Numbered from the stretch's first letter, positions 8,319 through 18,000 are shown. The stretch: 42,231 nucleotides of DNA from Candidatus Lindowbacteria bacterium RIFCSPLOWO2_12_FULL_62_27 (GCA_001784175.1 MFPR01000035.1:1-42231), one strand, 5' to 3'. The notes: a model not told the origin generated them from the sequence alone. Translations and numbers: made by a program.

Positions 8319-8428
8319 GGCCTTTTTTGAGAATCCTTCGAATCGATACTCGGCCGCTCATCGTCGAGGAATATTTCTATGGTCTGAATTATCGAGTCCC
8401 TTTCCTGAGCACCTGTTTGGTCACGCAT
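8315..8428 (-). CDS. Possible 37-aa protein between two phosphoesterases
   Basis: The frame MRDQTGAQERDSIIQTIEIF and onward fills the gap between the metallophosphoesterase stop (8445) and the HAD start (8318). Its TGA overlaps the HAD ATG as ATGA, and its ATG lies 16 bases after the upstream stop. It is highly charged with no recognisable domain. There is no strong ribosome binding site, so it may depend on re-initiation. The tight fit is the main support. Confidence 0.4.
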   Translation of the reverse strand: MRDQTGAQERDSIIQTIEIFLDDERPSIDSKDSQKRP

Positions 8429-8444
8429 GGCATTTGCGGCGCTT

Positions 8445-9077
8445 TCAAAGATCCAAGACGATCGGACTGTTGGCGAGATCGTACTCCACGCTCAGAACCG
8501 ATGCGTTCACGAAGATCGTCGACATGCCATCGCGTCTGTGAACTCCGTAGCCCTCATGTATGTGGCCAAACACATGCAACCGCGGTTTGACGCGACGCAC
8601 GGCTTCCAGGAGATCCGCACACCCCGTATTCTCTCCCCGATCAGTCAGATCGCCGATCCCGCGCGGGGGGCCGTGGGTAATGAGTATATCCGTGTCCGCA
8701 GAAATCAAGTTCCACTTTTTCCGGAGTGGCTCTCCCCTGTTTAAGTTGAAGGCCCAGTCATTGAACCACGGTGACCACGGAGTCCCGTAGATCTTCAGCC
8801 CGCCGATGACGGCCGCTTCGTCCTGCAGGTACACGATTCCCCGCACCATCTGCCGGGCCTGATCGTTGTTCAGCTCAAAGAGCCAGTCATGGTTGCCGGC
8901 CACGAGAATCTTGTGCCGATGGGGAAGCTTACGGAACCAAGCCAGAAAATCCTCGACCTGCGATGTCGTTCCGGAACCGGACATGTCTCCGGCATGGATA
9001 ATCATGTCGCCGTCCGGAATTTTGACGTTCCAGTGTTGGTTGTGGGTGTCTGCGATCAGAACTATTTTCATGCTCAT
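8445..9077 (-). CDS. Metallophosphoesterase (calcineurin-like, MPPED/239FB type)
   Basis: This 210-aa protein carries the complete metal-binding set in order: VLIADTHNQHW, IIHAGDMSGSG, VAGNHDW, ITHGPPRGIGD and VFGHIHEGYG. The short length and THGPP motif match the MPPED1/239FB group. Family members hydrolyse phosphodiesters, including cyclic nucleotides, with two metal ions; the substrate here is unknown. GGA lies close upstream of the ATG. It lies 55 bp downstream of the DBR1-like gene on the same strand and is probably in the same operon. Confidence 0.88.
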   Translation of the reverse strand: MSMKIVLIADTHNQHWNVKIPDGDMIIHAGDMSGSGTTSQVEDFLAWFRKLPHRHKILVAGNHDWLFELNNDQARQMVRGIVYLQDEAAVIGGLKIYGTPWSPWFNDWAFNLNRGEPLRKKWNLISADTDILITHGPPRGIGDLTDRGENTGCADLLEAVRRVKPRLHVFGHIHEGYGVHRRDGMSTIFVNASVLSVEYDLANSPIVLDL

Positions 9078-9132
9078 GATATTCCAATACGTGGAGGCGG
9101 CGTGGAGTGTGACAGGTTCCGGCTATTTTGGA

Positions 9133-10143
9133 TCAAAAAAACCTAGTCTGCCGCTTCCGCGGATTCCACGGGTCGAATTCCAGCGGCGCCGTCGAGATGG
9201 GGTTCAGGCCCATGTCCAAAAAAGTCTGGTCGGTGATCTCCTCACCGGCCCGGAACTTCCGCATGATCTTCGCCATTTTCTCGTTGTAATCATGCGGGAA
9301 CTTGTGGCGGATAGTTGCGAGGGGGCTGCAGACGCCGGGATCCGGCTCGTATTTCTGCGGAACGTCAATGATACAGCACGCGTCGGCACCGGATGAGATT
9401 ATCCCGAGGCAGACGATTCTCGTCCGTCCGATCCGCCCCTCAAATCGCCGATGATTGTGCCCGCAAAAATGGTAGGTAGGCCGGACGGCATCCACTATCT
9501 CGCGAATGGGATCCTTGCCGTACGAAAGTATCTGCGGGGCACCTACCCGCCACAGGGATGCCAGGCGCTTGGCTTCTTCCTCGGAGACCAGTCCTGCTGG
9601 CCATTCATGGCTAAGAAAAATATCAACCTGTCGGTTCCGGCACGCCTTGATCAGGCTCTGCACTTCATCGCGCCGAAAATGAGAATTCTCCCTTGATGCC
9701 CGCCAGCCAGTCGCGTCTCCGCGCCGCCGGCGGCGAGCGCTCGGCTCATCATAATCAGCTTCGGAAAAATTTCCCGAGAGACCGGCCACCGTAATGCCGT
9801 TATAAAGGGTGATGACACCCCACCGGCCGAGAAACTGTAAATTCGGGATGAGATACGGATACAATTTTCTCCCTGGATCATGATCCTCGAGTTGTCCGAA
9901 CACATCATGATTGCCTCCGACGAAAATCGTTGGCGTGGGAATTTCCTTCTCTCCGCTCCAGTAAGCCGGAAAACTTTTCACGCGGCGATATTTCGCCGGC
10001 GCCTGGAGTTGCAGCAAATCCTCCTCATCACGGACGGGTTCCAGATCGCCAACCTGCAGACAAAGGTCGGGCTGGTGGGCTTCCATCAGCTGAACCATCG
10101 CGTCGAAATCTCCGTGCACGTCGCCGATCGCCAGGATTTTCAT
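9133..10143 (-). CDS. DBR1-like metallophosphoesterase
   Basis: This 336-aa protein has two-metal phosphoesterase motifs: MKILAIGDVHGDFD, LQVGDLEP, FVGGNHDV, IFLSHEWPAG and HFCGHNHRRFEG. The DIFLSHEWP block and the AGLSGNF segment resemble eukaryotic lariat-debranching enzyme DBR1, which cleaves 2'-5' phosphodiester bonds. Bacterial relatives are known but poorly characterised. The start at 10143 is chosen because ATG overlaps the upstream stop as ATGA and GGAGGGAAGG lies just upstream. Translation is thus coupled to the 149-aa gene. Substrates could be branched or 2'-5' RNA, but that is inference. Confidence 0.8.
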   Translation of the reverse strand: MKILAIGDVHGDFDAMVQLMEAHQPDLCLQVGDLEPVRDEEDLLQLQAPAKYRRVKSFPAYWSGEKEIPTPTIFVGGNHDVFGQLEDHDPGRKLYPYLIPNLQFLGRWGVITLYNGITVAGLSGNFSEADYDEPSARRRRRGDATGWRASRENSHFRRDEVQSLIKACRNRQVDIFLSHEWPAGLVSEEEAKRLASLWRVGAPQILSYGKDPIREIVDAVRPTYHFCGHNHRRFEGRIGRTRIVCLGIISSGADACCIIDVPQKYEPDPGVCSPLATIRHKFPHDYNEKMAKIMRKFRAGEEITDQTFLDMGLNPISTAPLEFDPWNPRKRQTRFF

Positions 10144-10589
10144 TGTCCTGCCTTCCCTCCACCAGCTGCTGTCCCCAAGCCATCCACGATCATTTTCGCG
10201 ATCAATCTCGACGTCCGGCGGCACTCTTGCGCAGCGGGATCGATGTCGCAGATGTCAACCGGTGTAACCGAGGAGCCGAGTAAGAGTCGATGCAGGACGT
10301 CGTTGCAAACGCGGCACTGATCTGCCAGCTTCTCCATCGACTTGGACAAGCCCTGCTCCGCCGTCAGGGCATCGATTTTTTTCAGGATTGAGCCCAGCGC
10401 GCTCACGTTGGCATGCTTGTAGAGTGCAGTCCGGCCGTCATGAAGAGCAAAATGAATATTCCGGTAGGCATCCGCGTAGTAGGAATGGTCGGAGAGGTAC
10501 AGAGACTGGGCAGCGTGGTCGGCCAGTTCTTTTGCGTCAATCAACTCTTTCAGTATCCGAGCGATAATTCCGGCGTCGTCGTTGGACAT
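10140..10589 (-). CDS. Hypothetical helical protein coupled to DBR1-like enzyme
   Basis: This 149-aa protein is not recognised. It reads MSNDDAGIIARILKELIDAK and continues as an amphipathic, probably all-helical protein with a CRVCNDVLHRLLLG segment. The start at 10589 is set by GGAGGTGG six bases upstream. Its TGA overlaps the ATG of the DBR1-like gene (ATGA), suggesting a stoichiometric partner. It is the first gene of the phosphoesterase operon, reading away from the divergent gene at 10702. Confidence 0.7.
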   Translation of the reverse strand: MSNDDAGIIARILKELIDAKELADHAAQSLYLSDHSYYADAYRNIHFALHDGRTALYKHANVSALGSILKKIDALTAEQGLSKSMEKLADQCRVCNDVLHRLLLGSSVTPVDICDIDPAAQECRRTSRLIAKMIVDGLGTAAGGGKAGQ

Positions 10590-10701
10590 GGGAGCCACCT
10601 CCAAAATGATTACGGAAGTAGCATGGCCGTACGTGACCGGTGTTTGAAGATGTCACGGGTCTCACCCCTCTGCACGTATACGGTTGCAGGAGGTGGCACC
10701 G

Positions 10702-10938
10702 ATGAAACTTTTTCTCAGCGATATCGTACGTGCGCGTTCCTACGCACGACGGCGCTTGGCGGGCTCACGCAAGCGCCTCGGCTCCGACCATGAGAAATTT
10801 ATATGGGTACTTGCTTGGGCGGACCTGGCGCCGCGCGCGACGGGGGAGAGCCGGCGAATCGTGATCGAACAGATGAGAGCCGTGCTGCGGAGCGTCGTCG
10901 CCGCGGAGACCCGACAAGTCGACGGGAAAACCAAGTGA
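10702..10938 (+). CDS. Small basic protein, first of a coupled pair
   Basis: This 78-aa protein starts MKLFLSDIVRARSYARRR and is Arg-rich. AGGAGGTGG lies six bases upstream of ATG 10702. Its TGA overlaps the GTG start of the next gene (GTGA). It diverges from the phosphoesterase operon, and both divergent genes have the same GGAGGTGGC leader, in mirror orientation. No family is recognised; the charge suggests nucleic-acid contact. Confidence 0.55.
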   Translation: MKLFLSDIVRARSYARRRLAGSRKRLGSDHEKFIWVLAWADLAPRATGESRRIVIEQMRAVLRSVVAAETRQVDGKTK

Positions 10939-11099
10939 CGATTCTGGACAAGGCGTTCGCGGTTGTGAAGGTCACGGAAAACGACGTGACGGTGGAGAGC
11001 GACAAGCTCATTTCAAAACAGTGGGACCGGTCGTACATCACGCTGAACGTGGATTTTGCGATTCTGTATAAGGATGCGCGGGTGGTGGTGCAGATTTAG
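10935..11099 (+). CDS. 54-aa protein, translationally coupled (GTG start)
   Basis: The frame MTILDKAFAVVKVTENDVTV, then KLISKQWDRSYITLNVDFAIL, ends at TAG 11099. It begins with GTG overlapping the upstream TGA as GTGA. The alternating hydrophobic pattern suggests a small beta-rich fold. It is not recognised. Its end abuts the decayed region, so it may be 3'-truncated. Confidence 0.5.
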   Translation: MTILDKAFAVVKVTENDVTVESDKLISKQWDRSYITLNVDFAILYKDARVVVQI

Positions 11100-11190
11100 G
11101 TCACCTCGTCTACTTCGCCCCTCGTCATATACACGATTGCGCCGCGCGCGGCGCCCAGCGCGGCAAGATAATCCTTCATCTTCGGACGTG
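11097..11190 (-). pseudogene. C-terminal scrap of a RecB/Cas4-type nuclease
   Basis: Read on the minus strand, one frame gives PKMKDYLAALGAARGAIVYM followed by TRGEVDEVT and a stop. This resembles the last strand-helix part of RecB/Cas4-like exonuclease domains. It overlaps the end of the helicase scrap in another frame. No upstream domain is present, so it is a relic. Confidence 0.4.
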
Positions 11191-11445
11191 GACGGTTTCG
11201 TCCTTTCGATCGAAGATGATGCCGGCGCCATTGTGCGACTCCGACATCGCGTTGATAGGGATGACGACCGGCCATTCGAGGCCCTTGGCGCTGTGAAAGG
11301 TGATGATCTGCACCGCGTCGGTTTCGGAGTCGATCCGGCCTTCCTCCTGCCTTTCCCCCTCTGCCCAGCGCTCCATCATGGCGCGCGCGAACGCCCGCAT
11401 CCCGCGGACGGCGTAAGGACGCGCCATCTCGAGGAAGATGTCCAC
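11176..11445 (-). pseudogene. UvrD/RecB-type helicase fragment
   Basis: The 89-codon frame contains AVQIITFHSAKGLEWPVVIP, a clear superfamily-1 helicase motif V of the UvrD/RecB/AddA group. No Walker A, Walker B or motif VI accompanies it. It is an isolated fragment unrelated in frame to the intact addA-like gene 4 kb away, which has VYQAKGLEYPVVVLAN at the same place. Confidence 0.7.
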
Positions 11446-11449
11446 ATTG

Positions 11450-11790
11450 ACATCCTGATGGACAAGTCCATTCCTTCGGGCGCCGGCGGTTCGATTAAAA
11501 TACCTCAGACATCCAAACGGATCGATTTTATCATCATCAGAAAGGACAGGAGCAGGAACGACACGGCGGTGATTGTCGAACTGAAACAGTGGACGGATGT
11601 TGAAGCGACGGATTGCCGGGGTGACAACGTTTATCGGAGGCGGACGGCGGGAGTGTGAGCATCCGTCCTATCAGACATGGACGTACGCCGCGCTTCCTCA
11701 GGACTACAACGAGACGGTTCAGCTCGAACAGATCGATATCGGCCAGCACAACCGAAAAACGCAGGCGATGTGTGTCTGTTCTGGAACAGA
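11450..11790 (+). pseudogene. Frameshifted N-terminal fragment of a DUF2075-type helicase
   Basis: One plus frame reads IPQTSKRIDFIIIRKD and AVIVELKQW. A second frame continues with TFIGGGRRECEHPSYQTWTY and NETVQLEQI. Together they match the N-terminal nuclease-like region of DUF2075 helicases, in which the same blocks occur in this order. The switch of frame near 11600-11640 and the absence of the helicase domain make it a relic. Confidence 0.65.
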
Positions 11791-11801
11791 CACGCATCGC
11801 C
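11764..11801. repeat. 38-bp palindrome with 18-bp arms
   Basis: The arms at 11764-11781 and 11784-11801 pair at 17 of 18 positions (the odd pair is a G-T) around a 2-base TG centre; the inner part is GTGTCTGTTC/GAACAGACAC. No T-run follows on either side, so a standard terminator is unlikely. It lies 200 bp upstream of the GmrSD-like gene, at the edge of the DUF2075 relic. Confidence 0.75.
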
Positions 11802-12001
11802 TACGAGAAACATTGCTTATCGCTCGATTTCGGTCTATATTCACGTCAAGGAATGGCCAAGCTCGAAAAGCAATTTTGGGAAAGTATTTCATGCTTCCTT
11901 CGGCAGCGAAATATCACTCCACGACGCGGAGACATACTCGATTTGTATTCTGCGGCCTGTCCACCTGTAGAGGACAATAGAGGATGTAAGGGGGAGTTTC
12001 T

Positions 12002-14884
12002 ATGACATGGAACGGTGGGCGCGAAATCTCCGTGGCGGAAGTGCAGGAGCTGGCCTCGCAGTTGGGCATTCCGCACTTCCAGCGAGGGCTGGTCTGGGGA
12101 CCTGACTCCATCTCCGCACTTCTTGAGTCCCTGTTCTACCAAACCCCATGCGGGAGCTTTGTGTTCTGGAAGACCGCGGAGAAGACCGCAAACGGGACAC
12201 ATCTCCTCGGCAACGAGACGAAGGACATCTCTTACTTCGTCGTGGATGGGCAACAGAGAATTCGCAGCCTCTACAGCGTGGAACAGAACGAGGCGGTTTG
12301 GGAATCAGAAAGCGCCGATGATGCCAGCGAACCCGAGCAGTCCGACAGCCCAAAAGCGGCAAAGGTGTGGTGCATTAACCTGACCCGCGTCAAAGGATTC
12401 AGAGATATTCTGCGACCTCACGGCAAGGAGTACTCTATGTTCCTCTTTGCCGTGGACCCTACCAAGGCGGACAAACGATCACCAATTCGTACGAACATCC
12501 TACCACTCCATCAGATCGAGCACCACTCGAGCTGGGATGACCTCAAGTACTACCACGCGTGTATGTCGTGGAAGACCGATCGCTCGGTGGCCGATGCCGA
12601 ATTGGCCAAGCAATACCTAGCCTTGCGGGAGCGCGTCCTCGGCATGAAGCAGGAGAGTTTCTTCGTCTCGACCATCGAGACGAATCACGTCGCCGACGTG
12701 GTCGCTCTCTACAACCGCATCAACTCGGGTGGTAAGCGCGTTGAGACGGAAGAGCGGGCATTCGCTAAGCTTGTCGCGCTCCAGCCATCCACTTGGCCGA
12801 GTCTGGCGGAGACGTTCGCCGCTGTTCATCAACCGGACGAGTCGTCGAAGGCTGTCAGGACAGTCCACAGGGACGACGTCCTTAAACGGGGGCGGGAACG
12901 CAGCTTCGGTTTCAAATTGTTCATCCGCGTCTTCCTGCAAGTGTGCCATCACCACTTCGGGTACTCGCTCGGCAAGAGCACATTCTCCTTCGACATTGCC
13001 AAGAAGGAGAGCTTTCTCCATCGGCTTCGAGACCTGACTGATGCGCAAGCGAAGTCGCTCTGGGACGAGACGCAGGAGGTGCTGACACTTGTGAGCAACC
13101 TGCTCCGGTCCCCGCTTTGCTGCGACGACTTCCGGTTCCTACCCGACACCCAAAATCTGATGCTGGTCTTCCAGCTACTCATTTCTTACCCCAGGCTGCG
13201 CGAGACGAAGTTTCACCCGATCATGGCCACGTTGATCCTGAGGCTCTTTCTCGCACAGATCAACGGGAAGACACTCGCCCATGCCGTGGCAGACGCGGCC
13301 GACCCGGACAAGAACGCGTTCGATGTCATCCCTCCGCTCATTGAGGTTGCAGACAGGCAAATCGGCAAGGAACTAGCGCGTGGACTCGAAGGCGCTTCTT
13401 CGATTCAGGATCGCTACGTTCTGCTGCTCTACTGGCTGGTGCGTCGCAACGGCGCCCGCGACTTCTCGTACCTCAACGTCCCTGAGTCACGGTGCCCGAC
13501 ACACTCGGAAGTCCCCATTGACGCCAAGGCCAAACCCGAGAAGCAGCACATGGTACCCTTCTCTCGATTGGTCAAGGCGTTGAACGACAAGGACGCTCAG
13601 CGAGGCGGTACCCACCCATTCAACAATATTGGAAACTTGACCTACATTTCCAGGGAGATGAACAGCTTCGAGACGGGCCTTGGCGACATCATGGCACCGC
13701 TCTTGAAAGAGCCGATCGCGAATCGAAGGGCCCACCTGCTCTGGGAAGACGGCGCAGACTCGGTCAGCGCTGCGGCGTACCGGGAGTTGTTGTCCACGCT
13801 GGCCGACTCAGACACGCCGGCTAACGAGGGCAAGGTCTACCGAGCCTTCAACCGATTCTGTGAAGACCGCAGAGCACGGATTGGCGAAGCGTTCCGCAAC
13901 TGGCTGGACGACATGGACCGCTCTGCTTGTGAGACCTTGGGACTCAAGTCGCTCGCACAGTTGTCGGGATTGGCGAAGGCGAAAGACCGCGTCGAGCCTC
14001 AGCGACCCAAGTTCGTGGATACGATGAGGCTTCCGACGAGTCACATCATCCGCGGCCTTGATTTGGACAACGACGTGGAATCTGTCCTGATTCGATTGGG
14101 GAGCCGGGGCCGGAAGGGATTTCAGTTCAAATCGGGCGTACTCAGGATTCTACTCACCAAAGGAAGCGCGGTTTGCCTTCATGCTTCTACTGACCGCCTC
14201 GTGCTGACTATGGACAACCGCATGGCCCCGGAGCATCGCGCTTTCATCTCAAACTTTCTCGGGTGCGTCTCGCCGGATTCGCCTCTGGTTGGCGAAGGAC
14301 GCGTGCAGCTGGAAGCGATCGAAAAACTGCCCGCCCTGGCCGATGTGTTGGTGGAGATGGAGGAGAAGATCTGCGCCGGCATCGACGCCAGGAAGGGCGG
14401 AAAAATAAAGCGGTCGAGAGAATCGGGGAGCCAGAATCGGAAGTGGACTGAGGACGAGTTCCTTGCGTCGGTCGATGCAAAGGATGGCACGGGAAAGTCC
14501 ACCCGGAAGCTCGTGGAGGACCTATTGAAGTTCGGTCGCTCCTTTGAGACCGGATCGGACCCGTTCCGTTCGAGATCAAAAGAGGGAAGTGCCATCTTCG
14601 GGATTGGCGAGATCGGCCTGTTTACGCTCTACCCCGAGGATCTGTACATTCGAGTCCTCAGAAATATCAAAAAGCCCGGGGCTCCTTCCTCGGAGGCGGA
14701 ATGGGATGTGGTGATTCAGAACCTCAACTCCTGCGGACTCGGTACTTTCGGAAGACGCGATCTGGGCCACGCGCGCATCGTCGAAAAGAGATTAAAGGGA
14801 ATAACCGAAGATGACGTGGTCCGGTTCAAGTCGTTTGTCTCGTGGTTTGCAGATTCAGTGAAGAGCCGTACCGCCGGGTTGTAA
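12002..14884 (+). CDS. GmrSD-like restriction protein (DUF262 + DUF1524)
   Basis: This 960-aa protein begins at once with a DUF262 domain: IPHFQRGLVW near residue 25 and YFVVDGQQRIRSLYS near 80, the ParB-like nucleotide-binding and hydrolysis motifs of GmrS. A DUF1524 HNH-like nuclease region lies near residues 515-550 (EKQHMVPFSR, then NNIGNLTYISREMN). GmrSD enzymes are type IV restriction systems that cut modified phage DNA in an NTP-dependent way. The last ~280 residues form an extra basic domain of unknown function. GGGGGAG five bases before ATG 12002 fixes the start. It stands alone on the plus strand, convergent with the addA-like gene, and has no methyltransferase beside it, as expected for type IV. 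Confidence 0.85.
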   Translation: MTWNGGREISVAEVQELASQLGIPHFQRGLVWGPDSISALLESLFYQTPCGSFVFWKTAEKTANGTHLLGNETKDISYFVVDGQQRIRSLYSVEQNEAVWESESADDASEPEQSDSPKAAKVWCINLTRVKGFRDILRPHGKEYSMFLFAVDPTKADKRSPIRTNILPLHQIEHHSSWDDLKYYHACMSWKTDRSVADAELAKQYLALRERVLGMKQESFFVSTIETNHVADVVALYNRINSGGKRVETEERAFAKLVALQPSTWPSLAETFAAVHQPDESSKAVRTVHRDDVLKRGRERSFGFKLFIRVFLQVCHHHFGYSLGKSTFSFDIAKKESFLHRLRDLTDAQAKSLWDETQEVLTLVSNLLRSPLCCDDFRFLPDTQNLMLVFQLLISYPRLRETKFHPIMATLILRLFLAQINGKTLAHAVADAADPDKNAFDVIPPLIEVADRQIGKELARGLEGASSIQDRYVLLLYWLVRRNGARDFSYLNVPESRCPTHSEVPIDAKAKPEKQHMVPFSRLVKALNDKDAQRGGTHPFNNIGNLTYISREMNSFETGLGDIMAPLLKEPIANRRAHLLWEDGADSVSAAAYRELLSTLADSDTPANEGKVYRAFNRFCEDRRARIGEAFRNWLDDMDRSACETLGLKSLAQLSGLAKAKDRVEPQRPKFVDTMRLPTSHIIRGLDLDNDVESVLIRLGSRGRKGFQFKSGVLRILLTKGSAVCLHASTDRLVLTMDNRMAPEHRAFISNFLGCVSPDSPLVGEGRVQLEAIEKLPALADVLVEMEEKICAGIDARKGGKIKRSRESGSQNRKWTEDEFLASVDAKDGTGKSTRKLVEDLLKFGRSFETGSDPFRSRSKEGSAIFGIGEIGLFTLYPEDLYIRVLRNIKKPGAPSSEAEWDVVIQNLNSCGLGTFGRRDLGHARIVEKRLKGITEDDVVRFKSFVSWFADSVKSRTAGL

Positions 14885-15033
14885 ACGGAGGCGATAACTC
14901 AGTCCAGCTACGCGACAAGTAGCATACGACGTTGGGGAAGGCGATCTTGAAGCCAATGGTATGGATTTGCTTTTCCAGCTTGGCCGCTCCATAAAGGCCG
15001 AGAAAGTCAGTAGTCGGGCTCGCCACATCCGGA

Positions 15034-18000
15034 TTACATGCTGACGATCTCGCCGGTGGCCGTGTACAGCAAACCCGCGCGAATGGATCGGGGTGTGAAA
15101 ATCCTGGAGTCGTTCAGGATGCCGACGTATGCGCGGAGTTGTTCGACGTACATGGGCGAAGGCTTGGCTGATTTGCCCTGGGGAGGCGTATCTGTTTTGA
15201 AGTCGAGAACCCAGATTTCAGAAGGGCCGATGCACAACAAGTCGATGTAGCCGATGTCCAGATGGCCCGCGGCGCTTGGGGCGGATACCGGGAATTCCGC
15301 TATTTTGTCGCCGGGTATTTTTGAGAGCTCTGACCATGTGCGTTCGACATCGGCTACAGCCTCGGGGAGATGTTCGGTGAGACCGCATTCCTGAGCGCAT
15401 TGAAACACGATTTCCTGAACTGGACGGGAAGCACCCGACACCAGCATCTGGAGGGCGCGGTGGACGGCTATGCCGAACGTCGCCCCGTAACGCCCCGCGG
15501 ATTTGGCTTTCCGCAACTCTTCCGCCAAATCCATGTCGGTTTCGACCCTGCGGCGTGCGAGAGATGTGATAGCACGTGGAGCAGCCTCCGGCCTGAGCGC
15601 TGTCGCCAGACCGGCCGCCCACTTCTTTTCGCACATTTCGGTTGAAACCTCAGGCGACGGACGAAACTTCGGTTGCTCCTTCGCGGATTTTGCCCACTTT
15701 GGCAAGCGGCCGATGATGAATGGTTCGATGGTCTGAACAGTCTTGGCGTCTCCGGTCATGAGTGGTTGAGAGAGATACGATTTGCTTCCGCCGTACGAAG
15801 GTTGGAACAGGATGAACAGGTCCCGGGCGCGGGTGACGGCGACGTAGGCCAGGCGCGTCATCTCGGCATCTCCGAACGCCTTCTCGCGGTCACGCAGACC
15901 GGCATCTCTTGGCACCTCGCCCTTCACTTCGGCCAGCCGGATGACACCCTCGGCCCGGCCGCCCTCATTGCTCACCAACCACGATTTCGAATTCTGGCGA
16001 GCGCTGGATTGGAACGCATTGGCCAAAACGACGACTGGGTATTCAAGGCCTTTTGCCTGATAGACCGTCGTGAACCGCACGACATCGCCGGTGACCGGTT
16101 CCGGGGCGTCCTGTTGAGGCGGGTGATCGATCCACGCGCGTAATTTCAGCGTGACGGCATCGAAGTCCAGTCCACTCCGTGAATCCGCGTCCAGAATATT
16201 CAACAACTCCTGAATCTTCGACAATGTCTGCGAGCCGTTGGGACTGCCCCGCACGGCCGAAACGCAGCGTGTGAGTTCCAGAAGATCGCGGGCGGTGTCG
16301 ACTGCGGGCCGCGAAAGTCTGCGCATACGCAGGTCGGCAAGCAATTTTTCCGCCTGCTGAAAAGGCACAGTTTTGCCGAGGATGTCGTCCATAGAAAGAA
16401 TCCAGAACGGCGGACGGTAATATTGGGCGATGGCCGGGCCGTCATCGGGATCGGCAATCGATCGGAGGGCCAGAATAAATGCGCGGATGGCGGGGTCACT
16501 CCCGAACACCGAGCCTCCGCGGGCGGCATAGGGGATTCCGAAACGGTCGAACTCGGCGAATATCCCTCTCCAACACGGCGTTGTCAGACTCAGCACCGCG
16601 ATATCCCGCCAGCGCATGGGTCTTTCGGTTTCGGTCTCCGCATCGCGTATCATGAAATTCGAGGACTTGAGATGCAACAGATAGCGCGCAATCGCCTCAG
16701 CTTCGATCCCCCGACCAATCTCTGCCTTCAGTTTGACGTCGTCCCCGGCTGAAATGGGAATCAGATGAACGGCGGCTTTCTTGCCCGGAACAAATTCGGC
16801 CAGAGGCTCGTAAAAGACCGCGCCGTTTTCCGAATCGAAGATTCTCCCGTCTTTGACCAGTCCCATCATTTCTTGAAACCGCGCATTGGCATACTGGACC
16901 AGCGGCGCGGCGCTTCGGAAGTTTGTCGTGAGCGAACGGGTCAGCGCGCCATGCTTTTCAAGCCAGCCGCGAAATTTCTCATACGCCGAAATGTCCGCGC
17001 GGCGGAAACGGTAGATGGACTGTTTGGCGTCGCCGACGATGGTGATGGAGCCGTGGCGCGGCTTGCCGCCGGCTTTTTCGCTGACCAGGAGCCGGATGAT
17101 ATCGGCCTGAACCGGATCCGTGTCCTGGAACTCATCGACAAAGATGTGGCGGAACAATCCGGCGTAGAACGTCCGATGCGCCTCCTTACCCAGAACATCT
17201 CGAAGTTTGAGAAGCAGATCCAACTGGTCAACGACTTCATGCTCGCGTTTGATCTTCTCGTAAATGCCGCATATCGCCGGAACCAGCCGGACGAGTCTGC
17301 CGCACATCCACCGCGATACGGGATCGGCAATCGCGGGGGTGGTGGTATCGCGCAGACTCTTCGTCAGCTCCCAGCCTTCCTTTTCATCCGCAAAATCCCG
17401 TTTCTTCTGCAAGTCGGCGAAATTGAATCTCTGCAACTGTCGGACAGCTTTTAATACCGCCTGTTCACCCTTGGCGGTCGCGACACGATCCAAGTCCAAC
17501 GCCAGTCGCTTGAGTTTCCCAGTCCCCGAACTTTCTGATTTGAGAGCGCGGATTGACTGGGCGGCCTTCAGCGCCATCCGGGACACCTCGGTGAAATCCG
17601 GCCGGGCCGGCGGCCTGAAATTGGGCCTGACATCGCGGCTGCCGATCATTGCGGCGACGAGCGAATCAAGCCCGAGAGTCTGCGCGAATGTCCCTCCGGT
17701 CGTTTCAATCGCGTATCCGGCACCGACGTAATCATTGACGGTCTCTTCGAGTTCTCTGGCCAGCCCGGCATTGATGCCGGCTTCCGCGGCCAGGTTGTGT
17801 TCCTCGGCCGCCCGGCGAAGCCTGTCGAAAGTAATGGATACCAACTCGTCAGTATTTTCTTCGATGCCATACGCGGGACTCAATTCAGCCTCCGTCGGGC
17901 GCAGTTTCAACAGCCGGTCGGCGAAACTATGGATGGTCCCGATGAACGCATTGTCGAGTCCGGTCAACGCGGCCTGGAGCAAATCGCGCCGGACATTTTT

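Noticed and set aside
11764-11801. Palindrome as an intrinsic terminator
   Set aside because: No run of T follows on either strand.
14826-15026. 66-codon minus-strand frame in the convergent gap (GAAKLEKQIHTIGFKIAF)
   Set aside because: The content looks faintly protein-like, but it overlaps the GmrSD end and has no ribosome binding site. Possibly a transposase relic, not claimable.
14885-15033. Terminator between the convergent GmrSD-like and addA-like genes
   Set aside because: Only a weak GGCC self-complement is visible, with no stable stem plus T-run.
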